From Opimibacter sp041746735 (GTDB lineage Bacteria; Bacteroidota; Bacteroidia; Chitinophagales; Saprospiraceae), in assembly GCA_041746735.1 (NCBI GenBank), contig JBGTGP010000032.1, positions 186,001 to 250,000 of the forward strand: 64,000 nt of DNA, given 5' to 3'. Below are positions 45,107 through 53,975 of the stretch, piece after piece. Both the position numbers and the translations under genes were made by a program. The notes beneath the pieces are model-generated. The model was not told where the DNA came from, did not search any database, and was given only the letters and a program-made list of their open reading frames with translations. Each line of letters starts with the position of its first letter. Position 1 is the first letter of the stretch.

Positions 45107-45156
45107 CCTCAGGAAATTGCTGTCTGATGCCATAGTGGCCAAAAGACAGCCTGGGG
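45107..45156 (+). ncRNA. Candidate structured leader of nrdB (three stacked stems)
   Basis: As RNA the segment folds into an outer 7-bp stem (CCUCAGG 45107-45113 with CCUGGGG 45150-45156, one G-U pair), a middle 6-bp stem (CUGUCU 45120-45125 with AGACAG 45144-45149) and an inner 4-bp stem (GCCA 45129-45132, UGGC 45136-45139). It ends 65 bp before the nrdB ATG. It does not match a riboswitch I know. A GTG-started 35-codon frame covers the same bases. Confidence 0.35.
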
Positions 45157-45221
45157 ATTGTGGCCTCCGGTCCGAACAGGTCAAAACAAAAAGATAGAAC
45201 CAGACCAAACATATAACCATA

Positions 45222-46217
45222 ATGAAAGAAGCAACTATATCGCAGACCCAGACTGAACCTATCCTGTCGGACAATCCGGGTCGTTTTGTCATTTTCCCTA
45301 TTGAGCACCATGATATCTGGAAGTTTTATAAAATGTCCATGGCCAACTTTTGGACAGCAGAAGAAATTGACCTCCAGCAGGATCTCCATGACTGGTCCCA
45401 TAAACTCAATGACGATGAGCGCCATTTTATAAAACATGTGCTGGCCTTCTTCGCCGCTAGTGACGGGATCGTCAATGAAAACCTCGCAGAACATTTTCTC
45501 AGCGAAGTTCAATTTACAGAAGCCAAGTTTTTTTACGGGTTTCAGATCATGATGGAAAATATCCATTCCGAAACCTACAGTCTCCTCATCGATACCTACA
45601 TCAAAGACCCCCAAGAGAAAGACTATCTCTTCAATGCCGTCGACACCCTCGATTGCGTCAAAAAGAAAGCCCAGTGGGCGCTGCGTTGGATCGATAAAGG
45701 CAATTTTCAGGAACGTCTCATAGCTTTCGCTGCTGTAGAAGGCATCTTTTTCTCCGGTTCTTTTTGCTCTATTTTCTGGCTTAAGAAACGCGGCCTCATG
45801 CCTGGATTATCTTTTTCCAACGAGTTGATCTCCAGAGATGAGGGCATGCATTGCGATTTCGCCTGTCTGCTGTATAATAATCATATCGTCAACCGGCTTG
45901 CACCTGAAATCGTGCGGGATATCATCACCGATGCAGTCGCCATTGAAAAGGATTTTGTCTCTGATGCCTTGCCGGTAAAACTGATCGGTATGAATGCAGA
46001 CCTGATGTGCCAGTATATAGAATATGTAGCCGACCGCCTTCTCTTGAGCCTGGGACAAAGCAAAGTTTACCATGCTGAAAATCCATTTCAATGGATGGAA
46101 CTTATCTCCATTACCGGCAAAACCAATTTTTTCGAAAAACGTGTGGGCGACTACCAAAAAGCTGGCGTGATGGGCAACCGGGAAGACCAGGTATTCTCCA
46201 TGGACGAAGATTTTTAA
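45222..46217 (+). CDS. nrdB: Ribonucleoside-diphosphate reductase small subunit, eukaryote-like class Ia
   Basis: Small subunit (R2) of 331 aa that holds the diiron-tyrosyl radical for making deoxyribonucleotides. Ligands follow the family spacing: D81 in FFAASDGIVNE, then E112, H115 and the radical tyrosine Y119 in MENIHSETYSLL, followed by VEGIFFSGSF and SRDEGMHCDFAC. The sequence is strikingly close to animal R2 (for example FWLKKRGLMPGL), a type common in Bacteroidota. It is followed after 109 bp by nrdA. Confidence 0.96.
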   Translation: MKEATISQTQTEPILSDNPGRFVIFPIEHHDIWKFYKMSMANFWTAEEIDLQQDLHDWSHKLNDDERHFIKHVLAFFAASDGIVNENLAEHFLSEVQFTEAKFFYGFQIMMENIHSETYSLLIDTYIKDPQEKDYLFNAVDTLDCVKKKAQWALRWIDKGNFQERLIAFAAVEGIFFSGSFCSIFWLKKRGLMPGLSFSNELISRDEGMHCDFACLLYNNHIVNRLAPEIVRDIITDAVAIEKDFVSDALPVKLIGMNADLMCQYIEYVADRLLLSLGQSKVYHAENPFQWMELISITGKTNFFEKRVGDYQKAGVMGNREDQVFSMDEDF

Positions 46218-46326
46218 CGGTTTTTCCTATGGTTCCTAACATCCTATATCGTCCCGAAATCAATTTCTGAAGTACAGGTAACACCAATATACCATTCCCC
46301 CTTTAACAATATAATCCTCCCTCTTT

Positions 46327-48768
46327 ATGCAAGTCATCAAACGAAACGGAAAGCGCGAAGAAGTAAGTTTTGACAAGATCACCGCACGGGTTAGAAAACT
46401 GGTGTATGGCCTATCCGATCATGTCAATCCAATCAAAATCTCCATGAAGGTGATCGAAGGATTGTATGATGGAGTGCATACCTCCGATCTGGACAACCTG
46501 GCCGCCGAAACTGCAGCCACGATGGCCGCTGTTCATCCGGACTATGCCCTGCTGGCAGCCCGTATCGCTATATCCAACCTTCATAAAAACAGCAACAAGT
46601 CCTTCAGTGAAACTATGGAAGGACTGTATAATTATGTGGATCCGGTGACCATGCAACAGGCCGGACTGATCGGAGAAATCACGATCGATGTGATCCGCCG
46701 GCATGCGGATCAATTGGACAGCGCGATCATCTATGACCGTGACTTTACATTTGATTATTTCGGATTCAAGACGCTGGAGCGATCCTATTTACTCCGGATG
46801 AATGGTCGGGTCGTGGAGCGTCCGCAACAGATGCTGATGCGGGCTGCCGTAGGGATTCATGGTGAGGATATTACATCAGCCATCGAGACGTATCACCTGA
46901 TGTCAGAAAAATGGTTTATCCACGCCACACCAACCCTCTTTAATGCAGGCACCCCAAAGCCCCAACTCAGCAGTTGTTTTCTGTTAAGTATGGTGGACGA
47001 CAGCATCCAGGGGATTTTTGAAACCCTTTCCCGTTGCGCCAAGATCAGCCAATCCGCCGGGGGTATCGGGTTGAGCATCCATAATATCCGGGCTACTGGC
47101 AGTTATATTAAAGGCACCGGAGGCACCAGCAACGGAATCATACCCATGCTCAAAGTCTTTAATGACACGGCCCGGTATGTAGACCAGGGTGGGGGAAAAC
47201 GTAAAGGTGCTTTTGCCGTGTATCTCGAACCCTGGCACGCCGATATCATGGAGTTTCTGGAACTCAAGAAAAACCATGGCAAGGAGGAGCAACGGGCTCG
47301 TGATCTGTTTTATGCACTCTGGATTCCCGATCTGTTTATGGAGCGCGTCAGAAATAATCAGTCATGGTCCCTTTTCTGTCCTAATGAAGCACCAGGCCTT
47401 TACGATACCTACGGTGGTGAATTTGAGGCCCTTTACCACAAATACGAACAGGAAGGTCGCGCCCGGAAAATCGTCAAGGCCCAGGATATCTGGAGTGCGA
47501 TCGTCGAAAGCCAGATCGAGACCGGCACACCCTATATGTTGTACAAGGATGCGGCCAATAAAAAAAGTAACCAAAAAAATCTGGGGACTATTCGTTCATC
47601 CAATCTCTGTACAGAGATCATGGAGTATACATCAGCAGATGAAGTGGCCGTTTGTAATCTGGCCTCACTGGCGTTGCCCAAGTTTGTCGAAGACGGAGTT
47701 TTTAATCACCAACGCCTTTACGACATTACTCGTGTAGTGACACGCAACCTGAACAAAGTCATAGATGTCAACTATTACCCAATACCCGAAGCTCGTAACA
47801 GTAATATGCGACATCGGCCAATCGGTATCGGCGTTCAGGGACTGGCAGATGTGTTTATACTGCTCGGCCATCCCTTTGACAGCCCGGAAGCCCGTAAACT
47901 GAATCGGGACATCTTCGAGACCATCTATTTCGCCGCAGTTACCGAATCCAATGCCATCGCTCAACAGGATGGCGCGTATGCCAGTTATGAAGGTTCACCG
48001 GCAAGTAAAGGCATTCTGCAGTATGATATGTGGGGTGTGGAGCCAACTGACCGGTGGAACTGGGCAGAACTTAAATCCAGGATCAAAAAGCACGGCTTAC
48101 GCAACAGCCTCTTGCTGGCCCCTATGCCCACTGCATCGACCAGCCAGATATTGGGGAATAACGAGTGCATCGAACCCTATACCAGCAACATCTATACACG
48201 CCGTACCCTTTCCGGCGAGTATATCGTTGTCAATAAACATCTCCTCAATGATCTGATCCGTCTCAACCTCTGGGATGAGGAAATGAAGGAAGCGCTTATC
48301 GCCAGCAATGGAAGCATCCAGCATATCGAAGGATTGCCACAGGAACTGAAAGAGCGGTATAAGACAGTATGGGAAATCAGCCAAAAGGCTATCATTGATA
48401 TGGCGGCCGATCGGGGTGCCTATATCTGCCAGAGTCAGAGTCTGAACCTCTTTATGGAAAATGCAACCATGGCCAAACTGTCCAGCATGCATTTTTACGC
48501 GTGGCAGAAAGGCCTCAAGACCGGCATGTACTACCTCCGTTCCAAAGCCGCGGTAGACCCGATCAAGTTTACCCTCAGTGAAAAGCACCAGCGCAAATAT
48601 GTCAACCAGAATCAGTACGGAACAGCCGAACTACCCGGTGATGCACCCTCCTCTTCATCAGATGCTAACGCTGCGGCACGTAATCTGGATGATATGACAC
48701 CTGCAATGGATGTAGCCTCAGGACCCGTATGCACGATGGAGGAAGGCTGTGTGATGTGTGGCAGTTAA
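46327..48768 (+). CDS. nrdA: Ribonucleoside-diphosphate reductase large subunit, eukaryote-like class Ia
   Basis: Catalytic subunit (R1) of 813 aa. An N-terminal ATP-cone (MQVIKRNGKREEVSFDKI) gives activity control. The barrel has QLSSCFLLSM, SAGGIGLSIHNIRATGSYI, the active-site SNLCTEIMEYTS and the radical-transfer tyrosines in TGMYYLRSKAA. The flexible tail ends in the redox pair CVMCGS. Like nrdB it resembles eukaryotic R1. The gap to nrdB (109 bp) has no visible promoter. Confidence 0.96.
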   Translation: MQVIKRNGKREEVSFDKITARVRKLVYGLSDHVNPIKISMKVIEGLYDGVHTSDLDNLAAETAATMAAVHPDYALLAARIAISNLHKNSNKSFSETMEGLYNYVDPVTMQQAGLIGEITIDVIRRHADQLDSAIIYDRDFTFDYFGFKTLERSYLLRMNGRVVERPQQMLMRAAVGIHGEDITSAIETYHLMSEKWFIHATPTLFNAGTPKPQLSSCFLLSMVDDSIQGIFETLSRCAKISQSAGGIGLSIHNIRATGSYIKGTGGTSNGIIPMLKVFNDTARYVDQGGGKRKGAFAVYLEPWHADIMEFLELKKNHGKEEQRARDLFYALWIPDLFMERVRNNQSWSLFCPNEAPGLYDTYGGEFEALYHKYEQEGRARKIVKAQDIWSAIVESQIETGTPYMLYKDAANKKSNQKNLGTIRSSNLCTEIMEYTSADEVAVCNLASLALPKFVEDGVFNHQRLYDITRVVTRNLNKVIDVNYYPIPEARNSNMRHRPIGIGVQGLADVFILLGHPFDSPEARKLNRDIFETIYFAAVTESNAIAQQDGAYASYEGSPASKGILQYDMWGVEPTDRWNWAELKSRIKKHGLRNSLLLAPMPTASTSQILGNNECIEPYTSNIYTRRTLSGEYIVVNKHLLNDLIRLNLWDEEMKEALIASNGSIQHIEGLPQELKERYKTVWEISQKAIIDMAADRGAYICQSQSLNLFMENATMAKLSSMHFYAWQKGLKTGMYYLRSKAAVDPIKFTLSEKHQRKYVNQNQYGTAELPGDAPSSSSDANAAARNLDDMTPAMDVASGPVCTMEEGCVMCGS

Positions 48769-48844
48769 TGGCATCAAGTCACATCGCTTGATGTCACCAC
48801 ATAAAAAGATGGGGCTGCATATAGGCCCTGGGTCGAGGAGGAAG

Positions 48845-49309
48845 ATGACACTGTTCGCACTGTTTTTTCTCTTTATCAGTAGCGGGGCTTATAGCCAATC
48901 GTCTGATTACCTAAAAATTCGCAATAGTCTTGTCATGTTTGGTTGTGGCCAGGTGGATACTCAAATGGTAGGGATGACCCTGCGAAATTTATTGGCCCTG
49001 GACACGACAGCTATTCACGAGAACCTTCATCTGTATTATGAAGACCTTGCGATGAGCTACTGGTCCCTGCAAGGTTCTATTGGCCAGGATATAGCCTTGA
49101 CCTCTTGTATCGCAGCACACCGTAAAGCGTTACATCACAAACCGGATTATTTTGGCTCGCTCTGGGGTATTGCTTTTGCCTATATTTTCCATGGAGATTG
49201 TGATCGTGGACTGTATTATTTGGGCGTAGCTAAAACCAAATGCAAACGAAAGCATTGGGATGCGGAGCAAGAGAAGGCTATATTGAAAAAATGTAGTACC
49301 TACCGATAA
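48845..49309 (+). CDS. Small secreted protein of unknown function
   Basis: Protein of 154 aa with a clear signal peptide (MTLFALFFLFISSGAYSQ). The mature part is mainly helical, with four cysteines and a short repeat-like stretch (CIAAHRKALHHKPDYFGSLWGIAFAYIFHGDCDRG is typical of tetratricopeptide-like folds in its central portion). A frame runs back into the nrdA end, but the ATG at 48845 follows a purine-rich GAGGAGGAAG and begins the signal peptide. I do not recognise a family. Confidence 0.55.
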   Translation: MTLFALFFLFISSGAYSQSSDYLKIRNSLVMFGCGQVDTQMVGMTLRNLLALDTTAIHENLHLYYEDLAMSYWSLQGSIGQDIALTSCIAAHRKALHHKPDYFGSLWGIAFAYIFHGDCDRGLYYLGVAKTKCKRKHWDAEQEKAILKKCSTYR

Positions 49310-49393
49310 GCGATGAAGAGCTTAAAACGGTGGAAGACAGGTTGAATGGGGCTATTGGACCTTGTTTGTATCTTTCCGGCCAAATCTACAGGT

Positions 49394-50896
49394 ATGCGGT
49401 TGAGGGTTAATTTTATTCTGCTTTACACTTTGCTGACACTCGGCCTGCAGGCTCAGCGTGCCGGAAATGCGGTTGCCGAAGTTGAGGTTCCGTTTATGCC
49501 ATCAGTTCATGCCCGCATGGCCGCCGAATGGGAGCCTGCGACAGGTGTTTTGATATCATGGCCACCCAGTATACCCCACAAGCTGATCATAGAGTTAGCC
49601 AAAGATGTCAAGCTCAATCTCCTGGTCGAAGATCACCCCGCAAAACAGGATGCCATTAAATGGCTTTCAAAATGGGGGATCATGCCGGACCGGGTACGGT
49701 TTATTTCAGCACCCCACGGCAGAGATGTCAGCTGGACCCGGGACTGGGGACCGCATGCCATATTTCCACCCGAAAGAGAAATGGCACTGGTCGACGGCAA
49801 TTATAGTCTGAGTACTCCGATTTCAGGCTTGTCCTGCACTGATTCTTTACGGTTTATTTATTCGGATGATCAGGGCAACATGGACTTTGCTGCAGATGAT
49901 CATATGCCCGGATATATTGCACCGGCGTTAGGTCTCGAAAGGGTCGCATTACCATTTTCATTCACCGGCGGCAATATTCTGGTGGATGGACAACGCACAG
50001 GTTTCTCCACCTGTATCATCCTCAATGAAAACCGGTTTAAAGGTATTGCAGAGGAAAAATTTCTATCTGATGCTGAAAAAATGTTGGGCCTGAAAAAATA
50101 TCACATCCTCTCCAATTTTGAAGAAGAAGGTATTCAGCATATTGACTGCTACATGAAACTCCTGGATGAAGAGCGCATTCTCGTTACCCGACCACCGATG
50201 TATCACCCATTACAGGAGCAATATGAAGGCATCATCACACAAGAACTGAGCAAACTCACCAATGCCTGGGGCCGGCCCTATGAAATACTGCGCATCGACA
50301 CGGACCGGTATCAAAAGGATAAGCTGGCAGCATATACCAATGCCCTCATCCTCAATCAGACCGTGTATGTCCCGTTGTTTAGTATTCCACAGGATTCCAT
50401 TGCGATCGAGCAGTGGAAGGCGGCTATGCCCGGCTATACCATTAAAGGATTTGAGTTTGTGCTGGCCCGGGAACCTCATCTCAGCGCTCAGGTGTATGAT
50501 CTCTACAAAATCATTGGCTGGACGGATGGTGATGCGCTGCACTGCCGGACACGCGCCGTGTGGAACCCGGATATGATCTTTATGAGTGTCAACCGATTGC
50601 AATCCGGTATAAAAAAAGCTAAGGAGTATCCCCTGCAGGTAATCCTCAGAGACTACAGCGGTGGGTTCCTCCTGACGGATCAGGTCAAGGTAATGTACCG
50701 GGTTAAAGGCAAACCCGACTGGAAAGAAACCAAACTTGTACCATCACAGATTCCGGATCATTATACCGCCTCCATTCCAGGTGGACAGGCTGGTGTTACT
50801 TTAGAGTACTATGTGACGGCACAGAATAATCAGGGTACCATGGTCACCAGACCGGTACATGCCCCGACCGGTTGGTATGAGTTTAAAATCAATTAG
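49394..50896 (+). CDS. Secreted agmatine/peptidylarginine deiminase family protein
   Basis: Protein of 500 aa with a signal peptide (MRLRVNFILLYTLLTLGLQAQ). The catalytic domain is the Porphyromonas-type deiminase fold: VSWTRDWGPHAIF, FTGGNILVDG, HIDCYMKLLDEERILV, and the nucleophilic Cys in DALHCRTRAVW. After the catalytic core, a beta-rich region of about 100 residues (QVILRDYSGG to TGWYEFKIN) resembles the Ig-like domain of P. gingivalis PPAD. There is no T9SS tail. Whether it acts on protein arginines or free agmatine cannot be settled. Export favours peptidylarginine or peptide substrates. Confidence 0.83.
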   Translation: MRLRVNFILLYTLLTLGLQAQRAGNAVAEVEVPFMPSVHARMAAEWEPATGVLISWPPSIPHKLIIELAKDVKLNLLVEDHPAKQDAIKWLSKWGIMPDRVRFISAPHGRDVSWTRDWGPHAIFPPEREMALVDGNYSLSTPISGLSCTDSLRFIYSDDQGNMDFAADDHMPGYIAPALGLERVALPFSFTGGNILVDGQRTGFSTCIILNENRFKGIAEEKFLSDAEKMLGLKKYHILSNFEEEGIQHIDCYMKLLDEERILVTRPPMYHPLQEQYEGIITQELSKLTNAWGRPYEILRIDTDRYQKDKLAAYTNALILNQTVYVPLFSIPQDSIAIEQWKAAMPGYTIKGFEFVLAREPHLSAQVYDLYKIIGWTDGDALHCRTRAVWNPDMIFMSVNRLQSGIKKAKEYPLQVILRDYSGGFLLTDQVKVMYRVKGKPDWKETKLVPSQIPDHYTASIPGGQAGVTLEYYVTAQNNQGTMVTRPVHAPTGWYEFKIN

Positions 50897-50898
50897 CT

Positions 50899-52350
50899 AT
50901 GTTGAAGCATAACATGATGAAGTATTTGTTATTTATCCTGACCGGGTTATCCGTTTCGTTTTCAGCCAAAATGGCAAACGCGCAACAGGTATATCAATCC
51001 GGACATTATGGAGGTCCCGGCGATCTCTATTTATACAACCGTTTTTCACCAGGTGCTGAGATGCCTTTGCTGACGGCAACAGGGGAAAATATAACATGGG
51101 ATCTGGCCGCAGATCCGGATCTCAATACCCATATAAATCAATTTGTCCAGCCTGCCCAGGCGATCAACCAGTTTACTTTCCTGACCATTTGCGCATTGAG
51201 CGGTTTTTCAGCTCCCGAATGTTTTACCCTCTGGAATAATACCCAGCAAGCCTTACTGCTGGCAGATTCTTTGACCCTGATCCAGTTTTCACTAAATGAT
51301 ATACAGCGCTTTCAACGTAAAACCAACAATTTTTTGCTGGAAAACTTTTTTGGCTTTACAGTTGATCTTGGTGGAGGAACGCCAACAGCGGCTGTTATCG
51401 TGTATAACCGGCCTGATACGATCCTCCACTTTCCGGTCATGTATGGACGGGATTGGACGTCACATGTATTCTTCAACATTGATCTTACCGCTGTAGGACA
51501 GGATTTGAATTATTCTTCAAAACAGATCCGGACTACCTCGATAGACAGTTGGGGTACGATATATACGCCTTATGACACCTTTAGCCATGTCATCAGATTA
51601 CGTTCAGATATTGCCCGCACGGATACCTTGCGATTCGATACGCTGGCGATACCTCTTACATTTACTCAAGTGGAGTATATGTGGTTTGATACCAGCTACC
51701 AGCTTCCCGTCATGACAGCCAATGGGATACTGGGAGATCAGGACACCATCATCATCAATGCCTTTGAATATATCTACAATTCGGATTGCCCATCTCCTTC
51801 CTGGACAGTAGAAGCAGGATCGGATGTATTTTATCTTGGACCTGACGGAACAGTAACGATTGACTTCACCATTGAAAATAGTAATGCCAATACCTATGTC
51901 TGGGATTTTGGTGATGGCACCTTAGCCGAAACGGAAGGTGATGTCTCTCATACCTATAATGCTCCTGGTCAGTATGCCATTGCCATTATAGGATGCATGA
52001 CGCATTGTCTTCCACTCAACAGCTGTTCATTTCAGATTATCGATTTCGAGATCGTGGACACTACAACGTCCATATCACCGGTGGCGGGCAGCGATCTGGG
52101 TGTTGCGCTATTCCCCAATCCGGCGAAGGATCTTGTGCACATCTATATTCCTTCCGGCATGGGAGAACAGGCGTATGTTGTATATGATTTGACGGGACGA
52201 AAGGTCGCCTTCGGGCAATTGGTCACAGGTCATTCTATGATGCCATTTTCTGAATTGCACCAGGGAACCTATATTTTACACCTGAGCTCGTTTGACGCTC
52301 CTCATTCGCCGGGCGCTATAATGCGTTTTGTAATGATGCGGGGGGAATAA
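50899..52350 (+). CDS. PKD-domain protein with T9SS type A sorting domain
   Basis: Exported protein of 483 aa, signal peptide near residues 7-28. Residues about 30-300 are beta-rich with no recognised family. A PKD-like domain follows (NTYVWDFGDGTLAETEGDVSHTY). The last 85 residues are a type A sorting domain: VALFPNPAKDLVHIYI, VYDLTGRKVAFGQL, GTYILHL. Starts 2 bp after the deiminase stop, so the two may be co-expressed. Confidence 0.85.
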   Translation: MLKHNMMKYLLFILTGLSVSFSAKMANAQQVYQSGHYGGPGDLYLYNRFSPGAEMPLLTATGENITWDLAADPDLNTHINQFVQPAQAINQFTFLTICALSGFSAPECFTLWNNTQQALLLADSLTLIQFSLNDIQRFQRKTNNFLLENFFGFTVDLGGGTPTAAVIVYNRPDTILHFPVMYGRDWTSHVFFNIDLTAVGQDLNYSSKQIRTTSIDSWGTIYTPYDTFSHVIRLRSDIARTDTLRFDTLAIPLTFTQVEYMWFDTSYQLPVMTANGILGDQDTIIINAFEYIYNSDCPSPSWTVEAGSDVFYLGPDGTVTIDFTIENSNANTYVWDFGDGTLAETEGDVSHTYNAPGQYAIAIIGCMTHCLPLNSCSFQIIDFEIVDTTTSISPVAGSDLGVALFPNPAKDLVHIYIPSGMGEQAYVVYDLTGRKVAFGQLVTGHSMMPFSELHQGTYILHLSSFDAPHSPGAIMRFVMMRGE

Positions 52351-52370
52351 CAGAACAGCAAGAAAAAGGA

Positions 52371-53873
52371 TTAAAGCTGGTAAATAGCATAGGTGGTATT
52401 GCGTGCTACCTGCTGCAACTCTGGTATGTCCAAGTTTGTAGAAACGATATGGGTAATCCCCTTCTGTTTCCATGCATCCCGGCTGATGGTGGTGGGCTCA
52501 TCCAATAAAGTTTGGCTGAAGATGTGGAGGTTGAATCCTCCCTTTTTCTCTGACAGTCCAAAGGCATAAATTTCCTGCATTCGCTTATACCAGGTTTTCA
52601 GAAAAGATTCCTGATGTAACATGGCTTTGTAGTCTACATATTGGCTCCGTTTGGCATACCATCGGAAAGCAGTAAAATCAACCGGAACAATGAAAATGGC
52701 ATCCGGGGGTGTCAAGGTTTCAGCCTGGCGGCTGATGTCAATTTCATCTGTGACTTTTTCCGACCATGGAAAGAGATATATAGGCCGGGTCTGAAAAGGG
52801 ACAAAGGTGCGGTAACTAAAAACAAGCAACACGAGCAGGAGTGGCATGGCGATGACAGACCGGATAAGGAATGCCGGTCGTTGAATGACTTTTTCCAATT
52901 GTGCAGTGATGGCAATGAAAGCAAAAGCTTCAAGCCAGATGGTGGTCTTCCACCACTGACTGTACAGCACCTCAGGTATACGATAGACCTCAACACCGAT
53001 AGTATAAAGAAGACAGCCCAATGCAATCAAGACCATAAACCATTTTAATCGTTGCCGGTAAAATCGAAGGGTGACCAATGCCAGCATACCGCCGAATACC
53101 AGATGAAACCAACCGAAACTATGAGGATAGAAATGATGAGACAGCCGGAACTCCATAATATCCATAAAACCAGCCGGATCGTCATGGCCGCCGTTGTATC
53201 GGGTGAGCAGATAGATCCAGGGTAGTGTCAGGATCAAATACAGCCCGGCGGGCTTCCAGGGTAATTGTCGAAGTTGTTTACCTGCAACTAAATGGAAAGT
53301 CAGGGACAAAAAGGTAAGCAGGAATAGCTGAATACTGACGAGAGGCTGCATCCAGCCGGCCAGGATCAGCAGTAAAGCCCATAGACTATACCGTTCCTTC
53401 AACCAGAAATACAACCCCCAGGATGCCAAACATTTTGCCGCAAGGCTGGGAATCAGTATAGGGTAATACAATTCATTTCCCCCCATGTTCGTATGAGAGC
53501 CCGCAATGAAGATCAGGGCCAGTGCCAGCCATTGAAGGCCTTTAGAAGTTATACCCAGGGCAACGATCCTCATCCATGCCAGGATCATCATGACACTCAT
53601 CAGCGCATGCCAAAGCCATACCAGCCAGGGCTGTTCATATCCCAGATAACGGAGGAAAAAATGAAATACACTTCGCTCATTGACCGGGCTGTTGAGATAG
53701 GCATTGACATAATGATCACCGGCATAAGCTTCCGGATGATCCTGGGCAAACAAACACGGGAGAATTTGGGACTGGTCACCCACACCATATTGATATCCAT
53801 GGTAGATCATGAGTAACCCATAGAACAGGGTCGCGGTAAGCAGCGTGATAATATCTTGTTGGTACCGTTTCAT
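52371..53873 (-). CDS. Multi-spanning membrane protein, GT-C-like layout
   Basis: Protein of 500 aa with about ten membrane segments through residue 380, then a soluble C-terminal domain of 120 residues. After the first segment, a loop contains GVGDQSQILPCLFAQDHPEAYAGD, with acidic residues where GT-C glycosyltransferases keep their catalytic Asp. It might be a lipid-linked sugar transferase or an unrelated exporter. I do not recognise the family with certainty. It is alone on the minus strand between plus-strand genes. Confidence 0.5.
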   Translation of the reverse strand: MKRYQQDIITLLTATLFYGLLMIYHGYQYGVGDQSQILPCLFAQDHPEAYAGDHYVNAYLNSPVNERSVFHFFLRYLGYEQPWLVWLWHALMSVMMILAWMRIVALGITSKGLQWLALALIFIAGSHTNMGGNELYYPILIPSLAAKCLASWGLYFWLKERYSLWALLLILAGWMQPLVSIQLFLLTFLSLTFHLVAGKQLRQLPWKPAGLYLILTLPWIYLLTRYNGGHDDPAGFMDIMEFRLSHHFYPHSFGWFHLVFGGMLALVTLRFYRQRLKWFMVLIALGCLLYTIGVEVYRIPEVLYSQWWKTTIWLEAFAFIAITAQLEKVIQRPAFLIRSVIAMPLLLVLLVFSYRTFVPFQTRPIYLFPWSEKVTDEIDISRQAETLTPPDAIFIVPVDFTAFRWYAKRSQYVDYKAMLHQESFLKTWYKRMQEIYAFGLSEKKGGFNLHIFSQTLLDEPTTISRDAWKQKGITHIVSTNLDIPELQQVARNTTYAIYQL

Positions 53874-53975
53874 CCTACGGCGCTAAAATAGAGTTTTGTC
53901 ATCATGTCCGTCAATTCGGAATTTCGGGACTGCATTGCTTGCATGGTCAAATGCTTATTTTTACAGTCAGAGTCT

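Larger units (their letters stand above)
44731..45221. promoter_or_regulatory. 491-bp non-coding region upstream of nrdB
   Basis: No credible protein gene. The first 230 bp are very AT-rich and contain several DnaA-box-like 9-mers and a long palindrome. An 8-bp inverted repeat (GTATCCAA 45009-45016, TTGGATAC 45042-45049) follows. The last 120 bp carry a multi-stem hairpin. No exact TAnnTTTG element for nrdB was found, so the promoter is unclear. Confidence 0.5.

Noticed and set aside
44731..45221. Cobalamin riboswitch before nrdB
   Set aside because: I could not find the B12-box or the conserved core of that riboswitch. The enzyme is also class Ia (iron-dependent), not the cobalamin-dependent class.
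45054..45614. 186-codon minus-strand frame over the nrdB start
   Set aside because: It is the antisense of nrdB and its leader, and the sense strand encodes a fully conserved R2 protein.
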